Shown here piece after piece: positions 22,111-30,129 of a DNA stretch of 37,406 nucleotides. The stretch is from an uncultured Saprospiraceae bacterium (GTDB lineage Bacteria; Bacteroidota; Bacteroidia; Chitinophagales; Saprospiraceae). The DNA lies in the NCBI GenBank assembly GCA_937921775.1, contig CAKZUK010000182.1, positions 1 to 37,406 on the forward strand, in the 5' to 3' direction. The notes beneath the pieces are model-generated. The model had not been told where the DNA came from. It searched no databases and was given only the letters and a program-made list of their open reading frames with translations. The translations under genes and the position numbers were made by a program. Numbering within the stretch: position 1 is the first letter of the stretch; each line of letters opens with the position of its first letter.

Positions 22111-22857
22111 CTATAATATAGTGAGAAAAGCAATCAATAAGCCTATCGCTATCATGCCGACTTTGACAAGTGGTAGTTTGTGGTGACCACCACTTTCGGT
22201 TTCGAATAATATGGTAGTTGCGATATGCAAAAAAGAACCGACGACAAAGGCCGTTACTAGTTTTTGCTTCGCACAATCCCACCAACCTGTTTCACCCAAA
22301 AATTCTGCTAAGCCAGCGCCTAGAGGTGACATAGAGGCAAATATGATGAGGCAAATTATGATTTCTTTATTTCTAAAGCCACTACTTACTAGCAGCGCAG
22401 ATAGGGCAAAGGCCGCAGGTGCTTTATGCAAAATGATTCCATAAAGAAGATGGCCAGCTCCATGATCGTGACCTGCATGTGCACATTCTAGTGCAGCATA
22501 ATTACCGAGCGGCAGTCCTTCAAAAAAGGCATGTAAGCAAAGACCTAATACTACTTGATAAAGGTATTTGTAATTGCGATGTCCGTGAGGGTGAATGTGT
22601 CCATGTTCGACTCCCCCACTCAATTGTTCGAGTAAGAGTTGGACGAAAAAACCAAAGAGCATGGCTGTGCCTGCGTAGTGACTACCGTTATCGAAAGCTT
22701 CAGGCATCAAGTGCAAAACAGCGATTCCCATGATATAAGCTCCACTAAAGGTTAGCAGATGATTGAGATATCGTTGCTGGTATTTTTTGTAGTAGAGTGC
22801 TACACTTCCTCCAATCAGAACGCAAATAAAAAGTAATATATATTCCCAGATTTCCAT
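22111..22857 (-). CDS. ZIP family metal transporter
   Basis: A 248-residue inner-membrane ZIP permease, the family that imports zinc, iron or manganese into the cytoplasm. Eight hydrophobic segments are visible. Metal-site motifs: H49-L-M-P-E in TM2, H109-A-F-F-E-G in TM4, and H144-K-A-P in TM5. Histidine-rich loops between helices (H-G-H-I-H-P-H-G-H around residues 85-93, and H-A-G-H-D-H-G-A-G-H around 127-136) probably bind the metal. Metal preference cannot be decided; no metalloregulator site or gene is adjacent. It follows the PAP2 gene on the same strand with a 121-bp gap, so cotranscription is possible but not required. Confidence 0.92.
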   Translation of the reverse strand: MEIWEYILLFICVLIGGSVALYYKKYQQRYLNHLLTFSGAYIMGIAVLHLMPEAFDNGSHYAGTAMLFGFFVQLLLEQLSGGVEHGHIHPHGHRNYKYLYQVVLGLCLHAFFEGLPLGNYAALECAHAGHDHGAGHLLYGIILHKAPAAFALSALLVSSGFRNKEIIICLIIFASMSPLGAGLAEFLGETGWWDCAKQKLVTAFVVGSFLHIATTILFETESGGHHKLPLVKVGMIAIGLLIAFLTIL

Positions 22858-22978
22858 TTATAACGGTAGTATGCTTTTAAATTAAAGTGGCAGTTTCATT
22901 TGCAGTTTTCTCGACAATTTTGTAAACATAGCGGTTTCAGTCGCAGTTATAGGTTTGATTTCACATGGTAACTTTAAC

Positions 22979-23551
22979 TTAAGCCTGTTCTCGTTTTTCA
23001 AATCTAGTTTCCCAAACGACAAATCGCCAAGCAAGAAAGCTTCCAATTGCGCTTCCTAATAAGGCTCCAGTCAAGACATCTATCGGATAATGCACGCCGA
23101 CATAGACTTGGCCAAGCGCAATCGATGCTGCCCAAAGGAACAAAGGTAATTTAATCCTTCGAAAATGACGGCCTAATGTACCTATCAATAACATAGCTAC
23201 AGCAAAATGATTGGTTGCATGTGATGATGGGAAGCTATAGCCACTGCCACAGGGTACATGTAATTGGACCACCAGCTCTTTTTGCTTACAAGGCCGTAGG
23301 CGTTCTACTTTTTTCTTAATGAGCTGGCTACTAGTGAAGTCAGAAATTCCTACAGCGGTTACCACGGTGAGTATGAGTAGCAGGCCTTTTAGCTTGTAGT
23401 TAAAAAGGAGGAAGAAAATTAGAAATAAATAGAGCGGAATCCAAAAGTATTTGTTTCGCCACATCGGCATCAACCAATCCAGAAATGCATTTTGACAAGC
23501 TGAATTAATAAACTCAAATAGATATTGATCTAGCTCAAGTATGGCTTCCAT
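22979..23551 (-). CDS. PAP2 family membrane phosphatase
   Basis: A 190-residue integral membrane phosphatase of the PAP2 superfamily, which dephosphorylates lipid phosphates such as undecaprenyl pyrophosphate or phosphatidic acid. The three catalytic motifs are visible: K-K-K-V-E-R-L-R-P near residues 79-87, P-S-S-H-A-T at 108-113 (catalytic His111), and G-Q-V-Y-V-G-V-H-Y-P-I-D near 147-158 (His154, Asp158). The motif 3 Arg is replaced by Gln (G-Q in place of S-R), which occurs in some relatives but may affect activity. Five or six helices. Substrate not determinable. Confidence 0.88.
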   Translation of the reverse strand: MEAILELDQYLFEFINSACQNAFLDWLMPMWRNKYFWIPLYLFLIFFLLFNYKLKGLLLILTVVTAVGISDFTSSQLIKKKVERLRPCKQKELVVQLHVPCGSGYSFPSSHATNHFAVAMLLIGTLGRHFRRIKLPLFLWAASIALGQVYVGVHYPIDVLTGALLGSAIGSFLAWRFVVWETRFEKREQA

Positions 23552-23763
23552 TGTTTTAATTAATTTTTGTACTTATCCAGTAAGATAAAAGGATACTGAA
23601 TCAGACGAAGGTATTTTTCACTCCAAAGAAACAAATAATACAAACTACGATGGTAAAAGCACCTCCTTTCTCACCACCTTATAATGAGCACAAAGATTGA
23701 TTGTGAGAAGCCCACTATTTAGTCGGTTTTGTTTCCCTTATGAGTCTCTTTATTCTCTTCCAT

Positions 23764-24501
23764 TTATTTTTTCTTGGCAATTAGAATCAAACGGTCCGAA
23801 GATTTTGCTATATACTTTTTCAATTGGTAATTTCCATAATGCTCCACAATTTCCAAGTCTGCTTTTTCAAAAAGTTGTTTCAAATCCCGATAAGTATATC
23901 CGCGAACTCTTTCTTCAAATTTATATGATTTGCCCTTATCTGTAAATTGGATGTTTTTTATAATGAATCCGTTTTTCACCGAGCGTCTTATTTTGAAACA
24001 AACACCGTCCACTGTCTTTTGTTCACGTGTTTTCAGATTGGCAATAACCTTTGTTGCATTGAAGAAATCCATGACGAAGGTTCCATTCTTCTTCAATCCT
24101 TTTGCTACGCTAATCAATGTATCAAGTGAATCTTGTTCATCATCAAAGTAACCAAAACTAGTGAAGAGGTTGAGGATAAAATCGAAGTGCCGAGCTTTAT
24201 ACACCATGCGCATATCATGTGTATCAAAGGTCAATTTTTCGTGTGCAAATTTTTGAGCGTGTTTGATACTTTGTGCAGACAAGTCCACTCCTTCCATCTG
24301 ATAACCTTTACTAGCCAAATAGATAGAGTGCCTCCCCTTCCCGCAAGCTAGGTCCAATAATCTGGATCGCTTGCTTGGATTTAATTTGGTGATTAGATTA
24401 TCTAAAAAAAGTTGAGCTTCTACATCGTCTCTATTTTTATAAAGTGTATGATAGTATTTGGTATCAAACCAAGAAACAAACCATGATTTTTCTTTTGACA
24501 T
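23764..24501 (-). CDS. SAM-dependent methyltransferase (class I)
   Basis: A 245-residue soluble class I methyltransferase. Motif I is L-L-D-L-A-C-G-K-G-R-H-S-I-Y-L at residues 48-62, followed by G-V-D-L-S (acidic residue that binds the SAM ribose) at about 73-77; further motifs F-I-L-N-L-F-T-S-F-G-Y and G-T-F-V-M-D-F-F-N-A lie near 108-118 and 136-145. The sequence resembles the small-molecule methyltransferase group with an additional antiparallel C-terminal subdomain. The substrate is unknown, and the neighbouring genes (PAP2 phosphatase downstream, asparaginase-domain gene upstream) do not point to a pathway. Confidence 0.88.
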   Translation of the reverse strand: MSKEKSWFVSWFDTKYYHTLYKNRDDVEAQLFLDNLITKLNPSKRSRLLDLACGKGRHSIYLASKGYQMEGVDLSAQSIKHAQKFAHEKLTFDTHDMRMVYKARHFDFILNLFTSFGYFDDEQDSLDTLISVAKGLKKNGTFVMDFFNATKVIANLKTREQKTVDGVCFKIRRSVKNGFIIKNIQFTDKGKSYKFEERVRGYTYRDLKQLFEKADLEIVEHYGNYQLKKYIAKSSDRLILIAKKK

Positions 24502-24633
24502 AGGAGGTGTATCTTATTGTTGATCAACTAGGGTGTTTTTTGTTTGGATTGAAAAGCTGGAGATGGGAAATTTCCATTAAGGAATAAAATCTAATTCCAG
24601 CTATTTCACAAATTCTAAATCTAATTTAATTTA

Positions 24634-25131
24634 TCAGGTATCCATCAAATCTTCAAAGTAGCCAGTCCGCCGATTCTTCCTTACGTTGTCCCAAGTAAAG
24701 TAGCGGCCATTCATGATTACGTAAACCCCTGCCTCCAGTGTTTGGGCGAAAGCCAGTGCAGATCCCAGATTAAAAAATCCGTCAGAGGAGGTTCCAAAAG
24801 CATAAGGTACCATGGCACCCGTCAGAAGTATGGTTTTACCCTCAATCTTTGCACTAGCAAGAGCAGATGCTGTTTCTACCATAGTGTCAGTACCATGAGT
24901 AATTATTATTTGATCTGAACTAGATTTCCGGCAATTGTGGATGATGATATCGCGATCTGCCTCGGTCATTTCGAGGCTATCGAGCATCATCAAAGTCTTT
25001 ACGTCAATATCGAGTGTCGAACGACCTCGTTCAAACATTTTAGCCAGATGTGTATCTTTAAAATATAATTTTCCGGTTATGAAATTATAATCCTTGTCGA
25101 AGGTTCCTCCTGTTACGTATACTTGAATCAT
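24634..25131 (-). CDS. Stand-alone asparaginase N-terminal domain protein
   Basis: A 165-residue protein matching only the N-terminal domain of type II L-asparaginase, about half the normal 320-340 residues. The catalytic residues of that domain are all present: T10 in T-G-G-T, H-G-T-D-T-M at 79-84 (Thr81, Asp82), the L-T-G-A-M-V-P-Y loop at 103-110, S-D-G-F-F-N-L near 116-122, and Lys152, aligning with Lys162 of the E. coli enzyme. The C-terminal domain, which normally supplies neighbouring-subunit residues to the active site, is absent and the ORF ends cleanly, so this looks like a stable short family rather than a recent truncation. The longer in-frame start at 25206 would add 25 residues without family likeness; ATG 25131 starts directly at the first strand. 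Activity is uncertain. Confidence 0.82.
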   Translation of the reverse strand: MIQVYVTGGTFDKDYNFITGKLYFKDTHLAKMFERGRSTLDIDVKTLMMLDSLEMTEADRDIIIHNCRKSSSDQIIITHGTDTMVETASALASAKIEGKTILLTGAMVPYAFGTSSDGFFNLGSALAFAQTLEAGVYVIMNGRYFTWDNVRKNRRTGYFEDLMDT

Positions 25132-25234
25132 GGTAAATATGGTCTGTTTAATGCGAAGGTGTAAAGCTTGTAAAAATTGAGGGCATTGCAAACTTTTATG
25201 AGACAATTCTTATTGTCAAGCGATAAGAAAACAA

Positions 25235-25270
25235 ACAATCCCGAACTACCAACTGGCAATTCGGGATTGT
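25235..25270 (-). terminator. Rho-independent terminator after the inactive M16 gene
   Basis: Perfect 11-bp arms ACAATCCCGAA (25235-25245) and TTCGGGATTGT (25260-25270). It lies 62 bp beyond the stop at 25332 and separates that gene from the asparaginase-domain gene. The core AATCCCGAA is shared with the hairpin at 15703. Confidence 0.75.
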
Positions 25271-25331
25271 AGTGAATTTGTTTGTCTAAATCAAACTGCT
25301 TATTAGCTGATTTAACTTACTAAACAATCGA

Positions 25332-27491
25332 TTAATCAATACTAAAAACACTCTGATCAATATCACCATTGATCTTAATACTCTTGGTTTCCATCTTCAT
25401 TGGCATAGGCATGGCCGAGTTGGTAACGGTCATTGTATGCGGAAAAAGAATGCCATCAACATCTTTGTAGTTAGATAGTGCTCTGGTTGAAACCATTTTT
25501 TGTCCACCCTCTTCTTCAGTAGAGATGGTGTGGATTTTTAAACTGGTTTTTACATCGTAAAAATGAGTCTCTTTACTTCCTTTCGGGCTCGTAGTTTCGA
25601 TCTTATAAGCTTTGATCCCTTCTATCATTTCAATCCCTTTCAAATCCATTTTAACTCCTGCTTCAGCATAGGTCAATTCAGGAAATGTGATCGCCTTATC
25701 TTTCATGTTTTCCATTTCAGCTCCTTCAACCTTCTTGCTATTTCCCATCCCGCTTACAAGTCCTTTATCTCCATTCATAACTTCAGCTTGCATTACGTTA
25801 CCTCCCATAGAAACGAATAAGGCGTACTTGTCAGGAGTCATTTGGAAAAGTTCAAGTTTCAATGCCATGCCTTGCATTTCTGTTGCCATTTCAGCTTCAA
25901 ACGATTTTACAGCCTCGAGTTTTTTGCGACCGCCAATTGCGTTAATGTAATCTTCGACAACCGTTTTTGCTGTTACTCCGGCAGGAATTACTTCGTCATC
26001 CATTTTGAGTAAATTACCTTTATAATCGTAGAAATTCACTTTTCCACTTTTTGCAAAAGGTACTAATTTATCGGCTACTTCATCTTTGTTTCCTACCACA
26101 ACGATATGCGCATTGTTTGGTCTAATATATTTTTTAGCCATAGCCATCACATCATCAGCAGTCACACGCTGTAACTTCTCAAGGTAAGTGGAATAGTAAT
26201 CCGCAGGTAATTTATAACGAGCTGTGTTCAATGCAAAACGTGCAATGGTTTCAGGACTTTCAAGAGATCGGCCAAAGGCACCACTCAATACGTTCTTTAC
26301 TTTTTGCAATTCAGCTTCATCAATTCTAGTATTTCGAAGATATTTGAATTCATTCATAAACTCAATAACCGAACTATCTGTTACTTCATTTCTCACAGAA
26401 GCACCCGCGGCAAAATAGCCTACCTCTTTATCTGTATTCAAGCTAGAGCGAGCTCCGTAAGTATAAGCATTCGTTTCACGTAAATTTTGATTCAATCTAT
26501 TACCAAAATATACGCCAGCTCCCAACCAAGTATTCATCACACTTGACTTGATTACGTCTGGTGTTCCTGGCTTTAAGTCTACTGGATACGTAATGTTAAT
26601 AACAGATTGGACTGCCCCTGACTTGTTAACAAAATCAACGGTTGCACCATTTGGCGGAACTGGTGTTTTATACGTTTTATTGATGACATTAGAAGATGCT
26701 TCCCATTTTCCAAAGTACTTTTCAACCATCGGTTTCGCTTCATTAAGAGAGATGTCTCCAACAATAATTAAGTATGAAATATTTGGTTTAAAATAATCCT
26801 TGTAATAAGCCTTCGCATCTGCAATAGTAATGTTCGCCAAAGTTTCTTCTGTCATAGATTCTCCGTAAGGATGATTTTTTCCGTATACTACTTGATTGGA
26901 AATATTTCTTGAGAGTGAGCTTGGGTCATCTTTTGATTGAGCAAGGTTTGAGTTGTATTGCTTCACTAATTTATCAAACTCTTCTTGTGGAAAACTTGGA
27001 TTAAGTAAAACATCAGACATCACTTCCAAAAGAGCGGTGTTGTGTCGTTTCAAGGAAGCAGCATACATCCCACTTGCGCTTGTTCTCAAAGTAGCTCCGA
27101 TATAATCAATGCTTTCATCAATATCAGATTTCTTTTTAGATGCAGTTCCTTTATTGAGCATATCACCTGCGAGTTGGATTGCTCCAGCAGTTGAACGTTC
27201 GTGAATAGAAGGAGCATCAACAAATAACTGATAAGAAACTCGAGGCAACTTACGGTTTTCAACTACAATGACCTGTAAGCCATTGTCTAGTCTAAATTGC
27301 TCAGCTTTGCCCATTTTAATTCGTGGTGCAGGACCTGCAACTGGAGGTGCGCTTCTAAATGTAACTGGTTTGTCAACAACAGGCATGTCGGTACTACCTG
27401 GAATATCTTTTTTCACAGTCTCACCAAGCTTTGGCGTACACTGCGTAAAAAATAGAAGGCTTATAAAGCAAAAGAAGAATATATTTTTCAT
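25332..27491 (-). CDS. Inactive M16 peptidase-like lipoprotein with LolA-like C-terminal domain
   Basis: A 719-residue exported protein. The signal peptide ends F-T-Q-C (lipidated Cys18). Residues about 60-500 form the two M16 (insulinase-family) domains, but the zinc motif HxxEH is absent; the corresponding stretch reads A-G-A-I-Q-L-A-G-D-M-L-N-K-G-T. The conserved Arg/Tyr pair of non-catalytic M16 subunits (R-E-T-N-A-Y-T-Y-G) is present. From about residue 515 to the end there is an extra beta-rich domain, starting V-V-E-D-Y-I-N-A-I-G-G-R, resembling LolA-type outer-membrane lipoprotein-sorting folds. It is the non-catalytic partner of the M16 protease encoded just upstream (27666-28991), and the pair probably forms a periplasmic heterodimer. 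The 174-bp gap has no terminator, so cotranscription is likely. Confidence 0.9.
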   Translation of the reverse strand: MKNIFFFCFISLLFFTQCTPKLGETVKKDIPGSTDMPVVDKPVTFRSAPPVAGPAPRIKMGKAEQFRLDNGLQVIVVENRKLPRVSYQLFVDAPSIHERSTAGAIQLAGDMLNKGTASKKKSDIDESIDYIGATLRTSASGMYAASLKRHNTALLEVMSDVLLNPSFPQEEFDKLVKQYNSNLAQSKDDPSSLSRNISNQVVYGKNHPYGESMTEETLANITIADAKAYYKDYFKPNISYLIIVGDISLNEAKPMVEKYFGKWEASSNVINKTYKTPVPPNGATVDFVNKSGAVQSVINITYPVDLKPGTPDVIKSSVMNTWLGAGVYFGNRLNQNLRETNAYTYGARSSLNTDKEVGYFAAGASVRNEVTDSSVIEFMNEFKYLRNTRIDEAELQKVKNVLSGAFGRSLESPETIARFALNTARYKLPADYYSTYLEKLQRVTADDVMAMAKKYIRPNNAHIVVVGNKDEVADKLVPFAKSGKVNFYDYKGNLLKMDDEVIPAGVTAKTVVEDYINAIGGRKKLEAVKSFEAEMATEMQGMALKLELFQMTPDKYALFVSMGGNVMQAEVMNGDKGLVSGMGNSKKVEGAEMENMKDKAITFPELTYAEAGVKMDLKGIEMIEGIKAYKIETTSPKGSKETHFYDVKTSLKIHTISTEEEGGQKMVSTRALSNYKDVDGILFPHTMTVTNSAMPMPMKMETKSIKINGDIDQSVFSID

Positions 27492-27665
27492 TAGAAAGTT
27501 CTTTTTAAATTTGATAAATTAAGACTGAAGTCCGAAAACGGAAGACGGAAGTTCCCCACTATCGTGCTTTCATATTGTAGTTATTAGAATGTACAAGTAG
27601 TAGCTTTAAATCACTACCTAGCTTATCTAAAAGCGAATCGTTTATTTCCATTCTAATTCTAATTC

Positions 27666-28991
27666 CTAGGGAGTATCCACCTTAGGCATCCAGTACAAAG
27701 TGATTCTATTCTTAGCACTAAAATATTTTTTAGCCACTCGCTGAATATCTTGAGGAGTTACTTTCATGTAACGCTCCAACTCTGTATTGATCAAATTGGC
27801 ATTGCCAAAATACATGTGATAGTTTGCTAGACTTTCTGCAACACCAACTATTCTTGAGTTAGCAGTGACAAAGTCAGATTCAACTTTATTTCTTAATTTT
27901 TGAAACTCTCGTTCAGAGATTAACTCGTTTTGCACCTTAGTTATTTGAGCGTTCATAGCTTCTGCTAATTCCTTCTCGCTAACGCCCATATTGGCAATTC
28001 CAAATGCTAATGAAATTCCTGGATCTTCTAAAGAAAAAGGAAAGTTTCCAACAAAAACTGCCTTTTGTTCCTCATCTACTAAAGACTTGTACAAACGAGA
28101 ACTTTCTCCGTCAGCTAATAAGGTACTCAACATACTCACCGCATAATAGTCTTCGGTTCCTTGAGCAGGAATCCGATATCCTTGAATAACTCCGGGTAAC
28201 TGAACTGCATCATAAACGGTGTCAATGATTTCAGACATTTGCTCTGGCTCTACTATACTTGGACGATAGATAGGTGCGGTACCTCGAGGAATACTCCCAA
28301 AATATTGCAATACTTTTGCTTTGGTTTCTTCTATATTGATGTCACCGGCAATGGATAGAACTGCATTATTCGGAACATAAAACGTTTTGTAGAAATTAAC
28401 ATAATCAGATTCTGTTGCAGCATCAAGGTGATCCATCGACCCGATAACTGGCCATTGATACGGATGCTTTTTGAATGCCCGTTTCATGATTTCTTCCACT
28501 ACTCTTCCGTATGGACGATTATCAACTCTAAGTCGACGCTCTTCTTTTATAACTTGTCTTTGTGTTTCGATTCCAACGTTTTCAACTTTGGCGTGCAGCA
28601 TTCTTTCAGACTCAAGCCAAAGCCCCGTTCCTAGATGATTGGATGGCATTACTTCGTAGTAGAAGGTTCGGTCGTTTGAGGTATTAGCGTTGTTTGATCC
28701 TCCAGCATTTCCAATATAATTGTCAAATTCCCCACGCTTAATGTTTTCAGACCCCTCAAATAAAAGATGTTCGAAAAAGTGAGCAAATCCAGTACGCTTA
28801 GGGTCTTCATTTTTAGAGCCCACATGATACATCACAGAGACTGCAACGATTGGTGTTGTGTTGTCCTGATGTAGGATGACATGCAAACCATTATCAAGGT
28901 CATATTCAATAAATTCAATACCACTTTTTTGCGCAAAAGTAGTAGTCCCAAAAGCGACCATAAAGGCCAATAGGAATACAAATCGTTTCAT
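27666..28991 (-). CDS. Active M16 family zinc metallopeptidase
   Basis: A 441-residue periplasmic protease with a signal peptide (1-20, cleaved after T-F-A). The zinc site H71-F-F-E-H75 is followed about 75 residues later by the third ligand in V-I-K-E-E-R-R (Glu150 or Glu151), the M16 signature HxxEH-x75-E. N- and C-terminal M16 domains follow in order. M16 proteases act as a clamshell on short peptides; this half carries the catalysis and the 719-residue protein supplies the other half. M16 pairs of this type are common in Bacteroidota and Proteobacteria. The two genes are adjacent and co-oriented, with the active one first. Confidence 0.93.
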   Translation of the reverse strand: MKRFVFLLAFMVAFGTTTFAQKSGIEFIEYDLDNGLHVILHQDNTTPIVAVSVMYHVGSKNEDPKRTGFAHFFEHLLFEGSENIKRGEFDNYIGNAGGSNNANTSNDRTFYYEVMPSNHLGTGLWLESERMLHAKVENVGIETQRQVIKEERRLRVDNRPYGRVVEEIMKRAFKKHPYQWPVIGSMDHLDAATESDYVNFYKTFYVPNNAVLSIAGDINIEETKAKVLQYFGSIPRGTAPIYRPSIVEPEQMSEIIDTVYDAVQLPGVIQGYRIPAQGTEDYYAVSMLSTLLADGESSRLYKSLVDEEQKAVFVGNFPFSLEDPGISLAFGIANMGVSEKELAEAMNAQITKVQNELISEREFQKLRNKVESDFVTANSRIVGVAESLANYHMYFGNANLINTELERYMKVTPQDIQRVAKKYFSAKNRITLYWMPKVDTP

Positions 28992-29203
28992 AATAAATTA
29001 CAGTTAATTTAGTTGAAAGAGTTATAAAAAAAGTAACTCCTTGTAAATAGGCTTTTAATCGGAACAAATATGAGAAATAAAGGTTTGTTGGGAGCAGTTA
29101 ATCGAGAGATTATTGCAAAAAACAGACAAAACTACCATAATATCAGGGATCTTAGCTCTTGTATTTTACTCCATAGCAGAATTCCCTAGTAAAATGAACT
29201 AGA

Positions 29204-29233
29204 AAAGCCATCCTGAATGAACAGAATGGCTTT
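29204..29233 (-). terminator. Rho-independent terminator of the YkuK-like gene
   Basis: AAAGCCAT (29204-29211) pairs with ATGGCTTT (29226-29233), with an inner CTG/CAG extension. It lies about 50 bp beyond the stop at 29282. Confidence 0.65.
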
Positions 29234-29281
29234 ATATGTTGTATGATTTTATGGTCAACTAAGATTTGTGGCTATGAGCTA

Positions 29282-29752
29282 TCAGACCACTTTATCTGCA
29301 CAGCTTGAGCTAGCGAATGCATCTGGTTTTGCCTTGAAAACAAAGCCCATTCCTAGAATGTAGCCCATAGCCTCTTTTAGGGCTGTGTTTGACTGGAAGT
29401 GTGGATCTGTGTTGATGTCAGCGTGGACTTCCAATTCGACTTTATATCTATCCAGTAAATCACATAGTGCGTATGCGATTTCAACTGATTTACCAACTTC
29501 TGAGATCATTCGCTCGCGAATACCCATTTTTACATTGGTTTTGGAATTTTGGATATAGAAGAATCCACCTTTTTTCTCACGAAGAAATACAATTACTGTC
29601 GCAAATTCAATCACTCCTCCTCTCACTTGTGAGTCTGTACCAATACAGATTTTCAGTTTGTGTCCATCACCAAGTTCTTTGATTATGGTCTTCTCAACTG
29701 CCTCTTTAATAGGTAGTTTAATTTTGTCACCGTTAAGTCTTCGCCATTTCAT
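29282..29752 (-). CDS. YkuK family RNase H-like protein
   Basis: A 156-residue protein matching the YkuK/DUF458 family, predicted to have an RNase H-like fold. Visible motifs: I-C-I-G-T-D-S-Q-V near residues 35-43 with the first Asp of the fold, A-T-V-I-V-F near 51-56, R-E-R-M-I-S-E-V near 80-87, E-V-H-A-D-I-N at about 107-113 with further acidic residues, and the C-terminal K-P-D-A-F-A-S-S-S-C-A-D segment (142-153). Function is not established; the related Bacillus protein is linked to sporulation-phase expression, which does not apply here. Monocistronic, ended by the hairpin at 29204-29233. Confidence 0.85.
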   Translation of the reverse strand: MKWRRLNGDKIKLPIKEAVEKTIIKELGDGHKLKICIGTDSQVRGGVIEFATVIVFLREKKGGFFYIQNSKTNVKMGIRERMISEVGKSVEIAYALCDLLDRYKVELEVHADINTDPHFQSNTALKEAMGYILGMGFVFKAKPDAFASSSCADKVV

Positions 29753-30129
29753 AGGATTAGAGTTTTAAATGTTGAGTAAAAAGGACAGCTTATAGATCTT
29801 GCTATAAGGCAGCTTGATAGAGCTTTTATTATTTCTTCTTATAGTAAATCAATTATTTTATTGAGCGATATTTATTTAACCAATTCATCTAGCACTTAGT
29901 TCCAATGCTTAATTTTATTAAACATAGGCGATTATTCCACCTGCATAAAGTACTGACTGAGAACAATATAAGAATTTAAAAAGAAAATCTATAATGCAAT
30001 CTTATCTTTTACCGCGAAATAGGTGTCGTATTTGCATTGAAGCAAGCAAAGTAATGGTTTAAAAACTTCTTAAAATATTCAATTTGGCCAGCTTCCAAGT
30101 TTCTCTATCTTTGCCAAAATTCTAAGCAC
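29753..30129. other. Intergenic region, 377 bp, divergent
   Basis: AT-rich, between the YkuK-like gene (minus) and the thioredoxin-domain gene (plus). Apart from the strong promoter at 30084-30113 I see no RNA gene, repeat or coding frame. Confidence 0.5.
30084..30113 (+). promoter_or_regulatory. Bacteroidota-type promoter of the thioredoxin-domain gene
   Basis: TTG (30084-30086, within TTTG), 19-nt spacer, then TATCTTTG (30106-30113). It matches the -33/-7 consensus of the phylum and ends 16 nt before the ATG at 30130, giving a very short leader. Confidence 0.75.

Noticed and set aside
24502..24509. AGGAGGTG, a perfect Shine-Dalgarno-like sequence on the + strand
   Set aside because: No gene starts downstream on that strand, and Bacteroidota rarely use Shine-Dalgarno sites.
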